Source of the DNA: Sycobia sp. Sy_11
Taxonomy: Eukaryota; Arthropoda; Insecta; Hymenoptera; Epichrysomallidae
Length of the DNA: 64,000 bases
NCBI GenBank assembly: GCA_018907035.1
Contig: JACCIC010000098.1
Span: forward strand, 1,752,501 to 1,816,500
Direction: 5' to 3'
Below, in pieces: positions 53,734-64,000 of the stretch (position 1 is its first letter; every line of letters starts with the position of its first letter). Made by a program: the position numbers and the translations under genes. The notes under the pieces were generated by a model. That model was given only the letters and a program-made list of their open reading frames with translations. It was not told the origin of the DNA and ran no database searches.

Positions 53734-54891
53734 ATGGAGAGCTACACCTCGGACTCGAGCGACTCCGACTCCCTGCACACCAAGACCCTCGACCTCTCGC
53801 GTCTCGGCCTCGACGCGGACGGCCTCGCGGCTCGCCTCGAGGCCGTCGCCCTGCCCGAGCAGATCGAGACCCTGCTGCTGGGCCACAACGGGCGCCTCGG
53901 CCGTCTGCCCGACCAGCTGCTCAGATTCCGCAATCTCGCCACCCTCGACGCGTCCGGCTGCGGCCTCGAGCGGCTGCCCGACTTCCTCGGGCGGCTCGGC
54001 CGACTGGTCAGCCTCGCCGCCAAGAACAACGGCCTCGGCAACGAGGACCTGCCGAAGAGCCTGGCCGGCGCCACGAGCCTGAGGGAGCTGAACCTCAGCG
54101 GCAATCGGCTGACCGAGCTGCCCGAGCAGGTCCTCGACCTGCCCTCCCTCAAGTATCTCTATCTCGGCGGCAATCTGATCGGCTGCATTACCGAGGACGT
54201 ATGGAGGCTGCAGAGGTGAGTTTCTTTAGTTTGTCACTCGAACGCTTATACACATATATATTTTTAATAACCTTTTGAACCCATAAGGTCCATTTAGGTA
54301 GTAACAAATACATATATATTACAATTCGAGTTTTACTTAAAAATACTTAAAATACATTTTTTTAATACATAACTAAATACATAACTAAGTTAGAGATACA
54401 TAACTAAACTTAGATGAAACGATGAACTTTCTTAATAAATGAGGGAAGGAATCGACATGCTTTAGAGTTTGGAAAAGATATTAAAGCCTCAACATTCAGT
54501 GGTGGATCCAGACTTATTGTTTTGAGTTTTCGCATAAGGTTTGTTCGATCCTTATTATAAAGAGGACATTGCCAAATAATGTGATTGATATCTTGCTCTA
54601 CAGCTCCGCATTCACACTTAGGATTGGATATTATATTTACTCTAACTAATGAACTATTTAAATTATAGTGATTCGCTCTTATTCTATTAATTGTTGTTAT
54701 CGATTCTCTTTTGAATTTTGATTTATAGAACCATGGCCTGCTATTTTCAATGTAGAATAGTTTAAAATAGTTTGTTCCTGTTTTATGTGATAAGTTTATA
54801 AGAAATATATGGGTTTCTTTTCGTGAGTGCTCTTTAAAAAATGAAAAGAGGTCCGTGAAAGGTATCGTTTGAACGTTTGCATCCTTGCTTA

Positions 54892-54945
<54 letters not shown>

Positions 54946-57900
54946 TTGCGCGTTTGCCGGCTTGTCGAGACGATCCGCCAATAGATATTTCTCCAAAGAG
55001 AACGCGCCCGTCGCGTCTACGAGGGCGACAGCCACTGCATCGGGGCGAAAATTGCGTAATGGCTGGCGTTAAAGTAGTGCGGAGTGTATATGGGATGAAC
55101 TGTTTATTTTTTTAAATTAAAAAATGCGTGCTTATACTTAAAGTATTTATTTTAACGTTGCACTCTTTTTATAAACTAATAGCAGATTAAGGAACGGAAT
55201 AAATCCAATATGATTGTTTTATTTACATTTTAACGAAACAAATGACGTAATAAAAAAATTAATTAAATAAAAGCAATTTTTTTAATGGGTTTATTTCTCT
55301 GAATGCACGCTTGAAACGTTTGAGCATGTTGGCGCTGAACAACTATCTAATTTTACGAGTGGTTAAAGAAAATTTTCACCTTTTAGGATAGGGTATGCGT
55401 TTAGTAACTCGGTTAATTTATTTAATATGGCAAAACTCTTGATGTTGCACACAGTCATTAATTGTTTTTCAGTTTTGATAAAAGAAACTGTTAGAAAAAT
55501 CTGGCGTGGGAAAGGAGCAGGAATATAAACTCACAAATTCAGTTATATTGAGTTGTTCCTTATTTCTCTTTACATTGTACGGATAAATGACAAGAGTAAC
55601 TTTTCATTTATAATTGAAATAAAATTGTAAACCTTAGAAATTGTTCATCTTATTATTAGAAAAAATATTTAACATACAGAAAGCCAACTATAGATTTATT
55701 TTAAATATGCCCACGCCTAATGAATGCCAGCTCTTTAACACAAATTAATTAAGCTAACTTTTTCAAACAGTCGTTTCAAAATCAATGAACTGAAAAACAA
55801 TTACTTAACTTTCTTTCCTTTCTGCGATTCAAATATCACTTTTTGTTTTCGGAAATACTTAATTTTCATTAAAAATTTACGATTAATTATATATTGATAT
55901 GTATTAGTATTGATATAAATATATATTGATATTATTATGTATTCATTTTAATTTACTTAATTGGACTTAAGACCAATACAAATATTTATTAATTTAAATA
56001 GCCAATGCCTAAAAATTGCCTAAATGTATATAAGATAAATGTAAAAATTGCCTAAATATATATTGGACATTTTCTTGTTCTATTCTCCGATTCATTTCGA
56101 CTCTCGCTCTTATCGCTCCTACAATCTTGAGGATGATATTGGAACTATTGTTCACTTTCATTTGAAAATACGGCTGCCATCTTTATGAGATTTTTATCGC
56201 AAGATCAATAGAGTAATGAAAACGCCATAAATATCTCATTTAATATGTCGCCTGTATAAGTTGAAAAACGTGTCTGAGAAAATTTTAATGATTTATTCAT
56301 TTAGATATTCGCTCAATATGTAAATTATAAAGTTCTTTGAGTCAGGGAGGCATTAGGCAAGAGAATGGGGGAGATTCACGGTTGATTTATTGTCCTATGA
56401 ATGAAAAATTAGCAAATATTTGAATTAGAAATTTGAAAAAAAGATTGTTAACAACTGATTTAACACAACTTTATGACGTTCAAAAATTAGAAAATCCTCG
56501 ATCGTTGCTAAAAAAAGATTAATAAATTAATTATTAACGAGAAAAAATAACAATACGTTTCAAGTAAGAAAAGGTCTTATTTTTGTATTAGCTTGTTGGC
56601 CCAACTTGCGTCGGGCACGGAAAAAAATTAGTCGTTAGACTCATCAAGTGTTCCCCTCCACGGAAATCTTTAGTAAAAGGCGAAAGATTTATGCGTGTTA
56701 TGAAGGGAAACCAGAGTGACGATCGTCGCTCCGCGGCCCCCCTATATACCCTTAAGTCGGCTGCTCTCGTTGCAGGGAGAAGAAAAAATTATCGAGACGC
56801 CTGGTGCCCGGCCGGTGTACTAATGTATGACACAGCCGCGCTCCTATAGATTCGAGAACAGGTTTGAACTCAACGCCTCTCTTGTCTCTGACGACAATGG
56901 GACGGGGCTGAATTTGAGACGAATGTGTATTATCCCGACTTTTCCAGGATCAAATGGAAAATGAACAAGTTTTTATCCTTATCTGCGTCAATGGTCAAGG
57001 ATACGTTCGTATCGTAATCGCCTTCTTAGAGATTTACTTATGTTGTGAAATGGGAACATTTTTTCCATAATGCACGCACGCTAAATTCCAAATATTCATA
57101 GCATAGAGGATAAAACGTAACGACAATAATACTTTCGAACATTGTTAATTTTCACATAATATATTTAGTTTTATAATATTTGAGGTTATAGTTGCACACA
57201 TTGGATACAAAAAATTGTTGGATCAGTTATAACATTAAATTTTGTGCGTGGTCTTAATAATCCCCTTATGTTGTAAGCGAAATTCTAATAACAAAAGCCA
57301 ATGGGCTAACCAAACTGCGGATATTTACTTAATCCTCCCGAAAAATTCAAATGCAGAAGACATAAATAATTGTAATCTGGATTGGTCATCGAAAATAGAA
57401 GATTATACTCGTTATGGAAAAAGAGTTGCTGAAACAGTAAAGGGGATTTATTTATAATAAGCACAACCAATAAAATTAACTCTCTAAGAAACATCACTGA
57501 AAAGCGTCTTAGTTAATTAAAAACTAAAATAAATACTTTCTATATATGAATGCTTAAAAAATTCGTCAAGTTACTATAGCGGCCATTCCTGGTTCGTTAT
57601 TTTGGAATGTTCGATATTCGCGTTAAAACGATTAAAAACTGATTAGCAGAAAAAAATATGCAAGGATGACTTGCTTTTGACGTTAACATTCAAAGAAATT
57701 AATTAATATATAGGTTTGTTAAAGATAATGAAGGAAAGGGTAAATGTTGTCTAGGCAAGTCTTTGGCATAAAGGATGTATTGTTATAAAATAATGGTGTT
57801 GCTTATACATATATATGACAAATGTATGAAACTGTAAATGATATTTTTATTTTATAATTATCCTTCTTTTTTTCTTCTTTAATTACCAAGAAAAAAGTAT

Positions 57901-58810
57901 GCCAAAGTAAAAATATTCTGTAGGAACCCTCAAATAAAAACGACCGCCTAAATTGTGTGTATCAAATAAGAATATACTTTATTAAAAATTATACATATTT
58001 TTATATAATAGCAAAAAGGAACAAATATTAATAATACACAAACTATTACAAAGTAACGACCTTTCTTGTCTGGCTGTCCTTTCACAACTGACCAGTACCC
58101 GCATCTTCTGCAAAGATTCAGGTAACAAGTAGTACGTACTCGATCGTGAAAACTAGGAAAATCAGGCCAAGTGATTTGAAAAAAATATCGTCGACATACC
58201 GACTACCTTGAAACGTATGTTTAACACGCAGTTCTTAATGTTTTTTTGTTTGTTTTTTTTCATTTAAATAAAATTATTAAAATATTACGTTCAAAATATT
58301 TTAAAAATTATAATAAATAACGAAATCATAAATTGTGTTACTCCATATAAAAATGTACGGAATATAAATTATACTGATATTGTTAAATTGACAAGGGATA
58401 TAAGGGAATAAATGGTTTTTCACCGATGTCGCGCGTCGACTATGATAGATAAAAAGATTCTCTTAAGCATTTTTTAAGAATAATTTTAAATTATATTTCA
58501 TAAGAAAAATTTTAAAGATTGCTGGAAAACTACTTTCAGTACACACGCGTGCGCGACGATACACACACAAAAACGCACATGCACGCACGTATATTGATCT
58601 AAGTATATATCGCGAGCATAGGCATGCACGCGCGAGTGTGTGTGTGTGTGTGTGTATGCATTGCACACTTTTCATTTGCAAATCGTTCCGGCAGTGCGCA
58701 AATTAGATGGAAAAACTCGGCGCTTAATGTTCACGAGAATGATTTTATTGCTTTGTAAAAGTGAAACTCCGCGGGGGCCCCATAAAGTCGGAATGTGTTG
58801 CTGCCAACTT

Positions 58811-58862
<52 letters not shown>

Positions 58863-61800
58863 GAGCGCAGCGGCTGCTCTCGAGCGTTACCGAAGTTTTT
58901 CAGTTTGAAGCCCGACAACGATGGACTTTGGAATCTATCGGCCAGTTGTCGAGAGGCGATTATCAGCAAACGTGAAAACTGTAAATTATGATAATGTTTT
59001 TTTTTTGTTTGGTTCGTTTGTTTTTTTTGGCGTTATCACGCACGGCTTAATGCAACTGTTATTATTTAAGCTTATAAAATATTGTAAAGTTACTCCACAG
59101 TAAAAACAAAAAGCTCAAATTGGTCGTGTGATATTTCTTATCAGCGATTGCCATTAATTTTCTACTACGTATGAATTTTTTTTTTGTGCGCTCTAATTCG
59201 CACTTTCGACAACGTAATGAATTATTTTTAAATGAAAACATGTTTACATTTTTTGCAAATATTTATTGCAACGAATCGGGGCTAAAGCAGTGCGGGAAAT
59301 TTGAAAATACACGAGGTTCTGTACGAATAGAATTCAACTGTAATAAATCGTCGGATGGAAATTAGACGCTTTACATTTTCTGTACTGCTTAAAAACGCAA
59401 GATTGGTTTTTTCAATTGCAAGTTAAAACAAAAAAGTTACCAAAAAAACTTCTTTAAAATAAAAACAATTTCAAAATGTCAAAGGATTATTCGGATTAAG
59501 CCAGACTCTAGCCATTGTCCCAATTATTATAAAATATATGTATTTAGCATCTTGATAGCATTTAAGCATTACAAAAAATCTAAAACGCGTAATTTTCATC
59601 CGACGATTTATTGCATTCGAATTCTATTCGTACAGAACCTCGTCTATTTTCAAATTTCCCGCATTGAATTAGCCCCGATCTATTGTAATCATTATTTACA
59701 AAATACGCTGTCTGTCAAAAGTGTGAATTAGAACACGAAAAAAAAATTTCACACGCAGTAGAAAGTTAATGATGATTTCATATCAGCGACGACTCGAAAC
59801 CGATAAATAAAATCGGAATTTTTCCCGTGATTTTTCTAAATTTTTCTTTTCAGACCGAGGACTCTAATGCAATTAGTCTAATCTGTAAATGTTACAGAAC
59901 GTAAATTTATGCAAATTCATCAATTCGGCCGGCAACAAATTTTGGACCAATGAACTTTTTTCTACGTTTCATTCAATTAGTCCTTATTTTTCAATTTTGT
60001 TCGACTAAAACTATTTGCAACCATTCTTGTAACAAATTTAGATATAGTCAGGTATTATAATACATATATATATACACACATCATGATTTTTGTTCTGAAT
60101 CTCCGTAATTACATGGCCAACTCTCTACGCAAACTGTTACACGCACTTTTTAAAATGAGAGACCAGATCGAAAAATAATGCATATTTAAAGAAAAAAAAA
60201 CTTATTTTTCGGCTAAAGCGCATTCGACCGACAGTTTAAACCCACCTATAATATCCTTCGATTCGCTCTAAAAGAAATCTCTGACATTGGTGAACGGCGC
60301 GTGCAATCAAAAAATCGATGTCGAAAATGTAAAATAATAGCAATACAAGTGTTAAGGAGGCTCGTTTCCACCAATGATCTATTTCAACAGAACAATGAAT
60401 TATCTGCTTCATTTCGGACATTGATCTCTCTCTCTCTCTCTCTCTCTCCTGTCTCCTTGAATTACGGCCTACTAAAGATTGTTAACAACTAATTTAACAC
60501 AACTCTATGACGTTGAAAAATTAAAAAACACTCGATCGTTGCTAAAAATGATTAATAAATTAATTATTAACGAGAAAAAATAACAATACGTTTCAAGTAA
60601 GAAAAGGTCTTATTTTTGTATTAGCTTGTTGGCCCAACTTGCGTCGGGCACGGAAAAAAATTAGTCGTTAGACTCATCAAGTGTTCCCCTCCACGGAAAT
60701 CTTTAGTAAAAGGCGAAAGATTTATGCGTGTTATGAAGGGAAACCAGAGTGACGATCGTCGCTCCGCGGCCCCCCTATATACCCTCGACTCGGCTGCTCT
60801 ACTTGCGGTGGGGCGACGGTGCCCCGCCTGCCGCCTGGCGAGCGAAGCCGGTACTATCGGGAGCGCGCGCGCTACCGGCGCCAAAATTCAAACTACGTGC
60901 CAGACCGGCGGCCGCCTGCGTTCTTCACGGACTGCGCGCAACTAATCCGAAATTTCGGGTTTAATTTTCAATCTACACTCCGTATTACCGCGTTCATATC
61001 TAGTGACATCCCGTGGTTTAAGTTAAAACAAAAAAAAAAAAAAATAATAATAATAATAATAAATAATAATAGTAAGAATAACAACAGCGACAATAACAAT
61101 AATGAGCAATGAAATAAAATACGGCCTCCAGGTTGCAGGTGCTCTCGATCGGCGGCAATCGACTGACCGAGGTGCCGTCCACCCTCGGACGGCTGACCAG
61201 CCTCCAGGCCCTCGTGCTCTTCGACAATCGGCTGGAGAGCCTGCCGAGCTCGATAGCCAATCTGAAGAACTTGAAGTCGCTGCTGCTGCACAAGAACCGA
61301 CTGCGCACCCTGCCCACCGAGATCATCACCCTCAAGTGCCTTACGGAGGTGACTTTTTTTCTCTTATTGATTTATTTATCTATTTAGTTTGTTTTTTTTT
61401 TTTGTAATTTTCCTTTTGATTATATGAATTATATTTCTGTATTATATGTATGTATATATTTACCTTTTATATCAGATCAAAAATTAGAAAAACAAAACAA
61501 AACAACAATAATATATTTTATGATTATTTGTAATTTTCATTGAGAATCAATTAGAAAATGATAGATTAATTAAATATTATTACAGTAGTATATTAATTAA
61601 TACTATTTTTGCCATTAAATAAATTCTCGAGTTCAACATACTTAACTTTTTTTTAACAAAGTTCGTTTCTATTTCACATTAATTTCGTAATTTCCTTTCA
61701 ATTAAAAAACAATCTGTATAATCTAGTAGATATTTTGTTTATCGTATCCACAGTCTTTATAAACCAATCTAATTACAATAATACGACGACAGCCGGATTG

Positions 61801-62805
61801 TCCTTGTTTATCGTCGCTCTTCGGAGTTTGAAATAAAAAAAAAAAATAAAAAATAATAACACTCAACAATAGTGCATAAAATAGCAAATAAAAGCAAAAA
61901 CAATTTACTGCCGTGAGCCAATTGAGCGGGGATTATTGTAAACAAGGACAGTCCGACTGTCGTTACATCATTATAATTGTATTGCCTTATCGGGACCGCG
62001 GAATCGATAAAAAATATTTGTTAGTTTGGCGCGCATAAGTCGTCGTCTCGGCATAGGAACAATTTCGTTACTTATGTTTACATAAACCAGTATTGGATAG
62101 ATATGCGTTAATGCAATTTAACGATTTCTGCAGTAAAATAAATAAATAGAAACGACGTGTATGAGAAGGAATTGTGCTATCAATGATCGTTATATATATA
62201 CATACGTTAGGGGAAAAGATGTTTTTTTTTTTTTTAACGCACAAGCACGTATACGTAAGAAATATCGCACGACCGACTATATATATATATATATATGTTT
62301 CAAAATGGTCGTCAGCTATCCCTGAGGGACAATCCGCTCGTCGTCAGATTCGTCTCGGACATGACCCACAATCCGCCTACCCTCCTCGAGCTGGCGGCCC
62401 GCCTCGTGAAGACCAACGAGATCCCGTACAGAGAGGAGGATCTGCCCAGAAACCTAATCGATTATCTGAATAGCGGCCATCGCTGCGTCAACAGCCAGTG
62501 CAAAGGTATAAATTTTTTGTGCGTCAATTACGACTTCCTATATATATACTATAATACACTAGAGAGATGGTGAAATTAAGAAGAAAGTTTAAAGATTTTA
62601 AAATTATTTAATTATTAATAATTGATCGGTCTCATGTTTGAAAAAGTCGCAACGCTCAAATAATTGGTTTATATATATACTTGTAACACAGATTACAATT
62701 AGATATTGTGTGAGATCATTTTGTGTAAAAATATAAATGCTTCTTTCTTCGATAATTTTCTACTATTCGAGAGAGAGAGAGAGAGAAGAGAGAGAGAGGA
62801 GAGAG

Positions 62806-62842
<37 letters not shown>

Positions 62843-63195
62843 TGGATAGCAAAACTTTTATTTTATCTACCATTATGTTGTTACCTTTCAATAAGCAATG
62901 AATAAGAAAAAATTAGAGTCATAATGATGATTTGTTATTGTGTGTAGATATATATTATATATATATAATATACTTATTATATATATATATATCTATATAT
63001 CACGTTAATGTATTGCAGGCGTATTCTTTCGACAACCGGGTCGAGCACGTGAAATTCGTCGACTTCTGCGGCAAGTACAGGCTGCCCCTGATGCAGTACC
63101 TGTGCAGCAGCAAGTGCATCACCGATCGGCGGGGCGCCTCCGCCGCCGTCGAGCCGGTCAGCGGCGCAATGATGCGCAAGGTCCTGCTCGGCTGA
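53734..63195 (+). CDS. LRRC58: Leucine-rich repeat-containing protein 58
   Basis: Four coding exons: 53734-54215, 61132-61348, 62316-62505, 63019-63195. The exon holding the ATG starts at an acceptor (53642), so there is an upstream non-coding exon. After an acidic Ser/Asp N-terminus the protein has about ten leucine-rich repeats, for example LRELNLSGNRLTELP, LQVLSIGGNRLTEVP and LKSLLLHKNRLRTLP, followed by the diagnostic C-terminal domain with GHRCVNSQCK and VKFVDFCGKYRLPLMQYLCSS, ending KVLLG. The first three exons join in frame. The last join does not: exon 3 ends in phase 1, but the conserved frame of exon 4 would need phase 0 from the only AG acceptor, so one base is out of register around 63019-63028. 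LRRC58 is a conserved animal protein; a role as a cullin-ligase adaptor acting on cysteine dioxygenase has been reported for the human protein (from memory). Exons are much richer in GC than the introns. Confidence 0.9.
54284..54892 (-). mobile_element. Non-LTR retrotransposon, 3' end with open C-terminal reading frame
   Basis: On the minus strand a frame stays open from about 54890 to its stop at 54410-54412, about 160 codons, and carries the C-terminal zinc-binding motif of non-LTR polyproteins (KCECGAVEQDINHIIWQC), followed by PLYNKDR. About 125 bases of 3' UTR follow. The 5' end is cut at the TA tract at 54893. This is classic 5' truncation. The open frame suggests a young insertion. It lies in LRRC58 intron 1 in antisense orientation and cannot be the missing half of the element at 49.5-51.7 kb in its present order. 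Confidence 0.7.
54893..54942. repeat. (TA)n microsatellite
   Basis: About 25 uninterrupted TA units at the edge of the truncated retrotransposon. Confidence 0.95.
55881..55996. mobile_element. Solo arm of the palindromic MITE family, copy C
   Basis: Matches the right arm of copy A nearly base for base (ATATTGATATGTATTAGTAT, then GACTTAAGACCAATA and AATATTTATTAATTT), but no inverted partner follows. It is probably a deletion product of a full palindrome. Confidence 0.65.
56440..56775. repeat. Direct repeat of about 330 bases, first copy
   Basis: Begins GATTGTTAACAACT and ends near CTATATACCCT plus a CGGCTGCTCT tail. From 56519 to 56752 I see no difference from the second copy at 60474-60805; the first 75 bases differ at several sites. 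No coding frame. Confidence 0.85.
58811..58860. repeat. (GA)n microsatellite
   Basis: About 25 GA units with a single interruption. Confidence 0.95.
59147..59783. repeat. Long inverted repeat (foldback)
   Basis: Left arm about 59147-59378, right arm about 59580-59783, spacer about 200 bases. Shared blocks in inverse order include GAGGTTCTGTACGAATAGAA, TGCGGGAAATTTGAAAATA and AATAAATCGTCGGATG. Arms have diverged by substitutions and indels, so it is not recent. It lies in LRRC58 intron 1 and would form a stem in the pre-mRNA. Confidence 0.75.
60474..60805. repeat. Direct repeat of about 330 bases, second copy
   Basis: Partner of 56440-56775, same orientation, about 4 kb further and ending roughly 330 bases before LRRC58 coding exon 2. 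A short CT microsatellite (60424-60448) lies just before it. Confidence 0.85.
61760..61985. mobile_element. Palindromic MITE-like element, copy D (diverged)
   Basis: Inverted halves GACAGCCGGATTGTCCTTGT and its counterpart AACAAGGACAGTCCGACTGTC flank an AT-rich spacer in LRRC58 intron 2. The core palindrome is the one in copies A and B; the outer arms are more diverged. Confidence 0.55.
62769..62841. repeat. (GA)n microsatellite, interrupted
   Basis: GA runs broken by a few A and TGAT interruptions in LRRC58 intron 3. Confidence 0.9.
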
Positions 63196-63438
63196 GGGGT
63201 GGGGGTGGAGGGAGGGGGGCGTTGGAGGCACGAGAGGACGACGAGGCCTTGGAGGAGGAGGAGGAGGAGGAGGAGGATTCCTCGGCCGTTTTTACGTATC
63301 GCACGATATTGACACCGATCGATAATTGCCCGCGGTGAAGTGTTGCACAGCTGTCCGAAAACGCGGAAAGCATATTGATGCACGCGCTTTTATGGAGGAG
63401 ATCGAGGGGAGGTACCAGTGACGACCGGTCTCACGCAA

Positions 63439-63441
63439 AAA

Positions 63442-63522
<81 letters not shown>

Positions 63523-63532
63523 ATATATATAT
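63439..63532. repeat. (TA)n followed by (TATATG)n microsatellite
   Basis: A TA run of about 46 bases turns into a hexamer array TATATG of several units in the LRRC58 3' UTR. Confidence 0.9.
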
Positions 63533-63807
63533 GATAAAAGCGAAATGGAATGGAAAATAAGTGATATCGAATAGAAGAAGCGAATCTATCGATCTAGATA
63601 GATATGCTAGACTACAAAAAAAAATATATATATATATATATATTTTTTTTTTTCATCTAAGGACCATATACATTTTATATAAATTACTGTAATGGCCAAA
63701 AAAATTATGTAATATATAGATATAGATATATAGATATATATAGAATTGATAATAATTTTATAAAAAAAAGCGTATAAATAGAAATTATACAGCAAGGCAT
63801 TTAGAAC

Positions 63808-63813
63808 AATAAA
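63808..63813 (+). terminator. Candidate polyadenylation signal of LRRC58
   Basis: AATAAA about 610 bases after the LRRC58 stop; other A-rich candidates lie nearby. Confidence 0.35.
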
Positions 63814-63832
63814 TGTAACAAAAAAAATAAAA

Positions 63833-63885
<53 letters not shown>

Positions 63886-64000
63886 TTGGCTGATGATATA
63901 ACTAACAGCAACAAGAAATATTTTTTTTTAATTAATCTGGAAATATTATTTTCCAAGATAAAATGTATTGAAATTATATAGTTTATAGAGATATTTTTCC

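Noticed and set aside
53709..54278. Long overlapping frames in other frames and on the minus strand of LRRC58 exon 1
   Set aside because: They are by-products of GC-rich coding sequence; only the LRR frame has recognisable repeats.

Overview
The window looks like nuclear DNA of an insect, most likely a chalcidoid parasitoid wasp. It is AT-rich, its genes are sparse and split by GT-AG introns, it carries many long (TA)n tracts, and it contains mariner, non-LTR, SINE-like and foldback elements. The placement rests mainly on a cluster of GH19 chitinase genes: animals normally use GH18 enzymes, and chalcidoid wasps are known (established knowledge, from memory) to have acquired a GH19 gene laterally and to use copies in venom. 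All exon models were built by eye from open frames, splice dinucleotides, phase and paralogue comparison.

Layout. 1-15.5 kb: no recognisable protein gene; a 425-bp foldback element, a tRNA-derived SINE with a 10-bp target-site duplication, a TIR element, and a GC-rich simple-repeat block at 6.8-8.7 kb that may hold a promoter. 15.6-27.3 kb: four tandem plus-strand GH19 genes. Copies 1-3 have a signal peptide and one phase-1 intron, and their catalytic Glu is replaced by Gln; copy 3 is also frameshifted. Copy 4 is intronless, has no signal peptide and keeps the catalytic residues. 27.6-29.1 kb: three palindromic MITE-like elements. 29.9-35.2 kb, minus strand: a four-exon chymotrypsin-fold pseudoprotease lacking all three triad residues, with a broken mariner in its last intron. 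37.0-40.0 kb, minus strand: the five-exon mitochondrial RNase P nuclease PRORP. 40-53.6 kb: non-coding, with a GC-rich promoter candidate at 42 kb and a 5' non-LTR retrotransposon fragment at 49.5-51.7 kb. 53.7-63.2 kb, plus strand: LRRC58 in four coding exons, with introns containing a retrotransposon 3' end, foldback elements and a 330-bp direct repeat.

How the genes relate. PRORP and LRRC58 look like ordinary conserved housekeeping genes flanking an accessory region. That region couples a laterally acquired, duplicated, secreted chitinase-fold family lacking the catalytic acid with a secreted pseudoprotease. Both kinds of product are plausible venom or immune effectors, but the sequence shows nothing about expression. 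The most interesting system is this chitinase family: an intracellular-type, catalytically complete copy beside secreted copies that kept the fold and probably lost hydrolysis.
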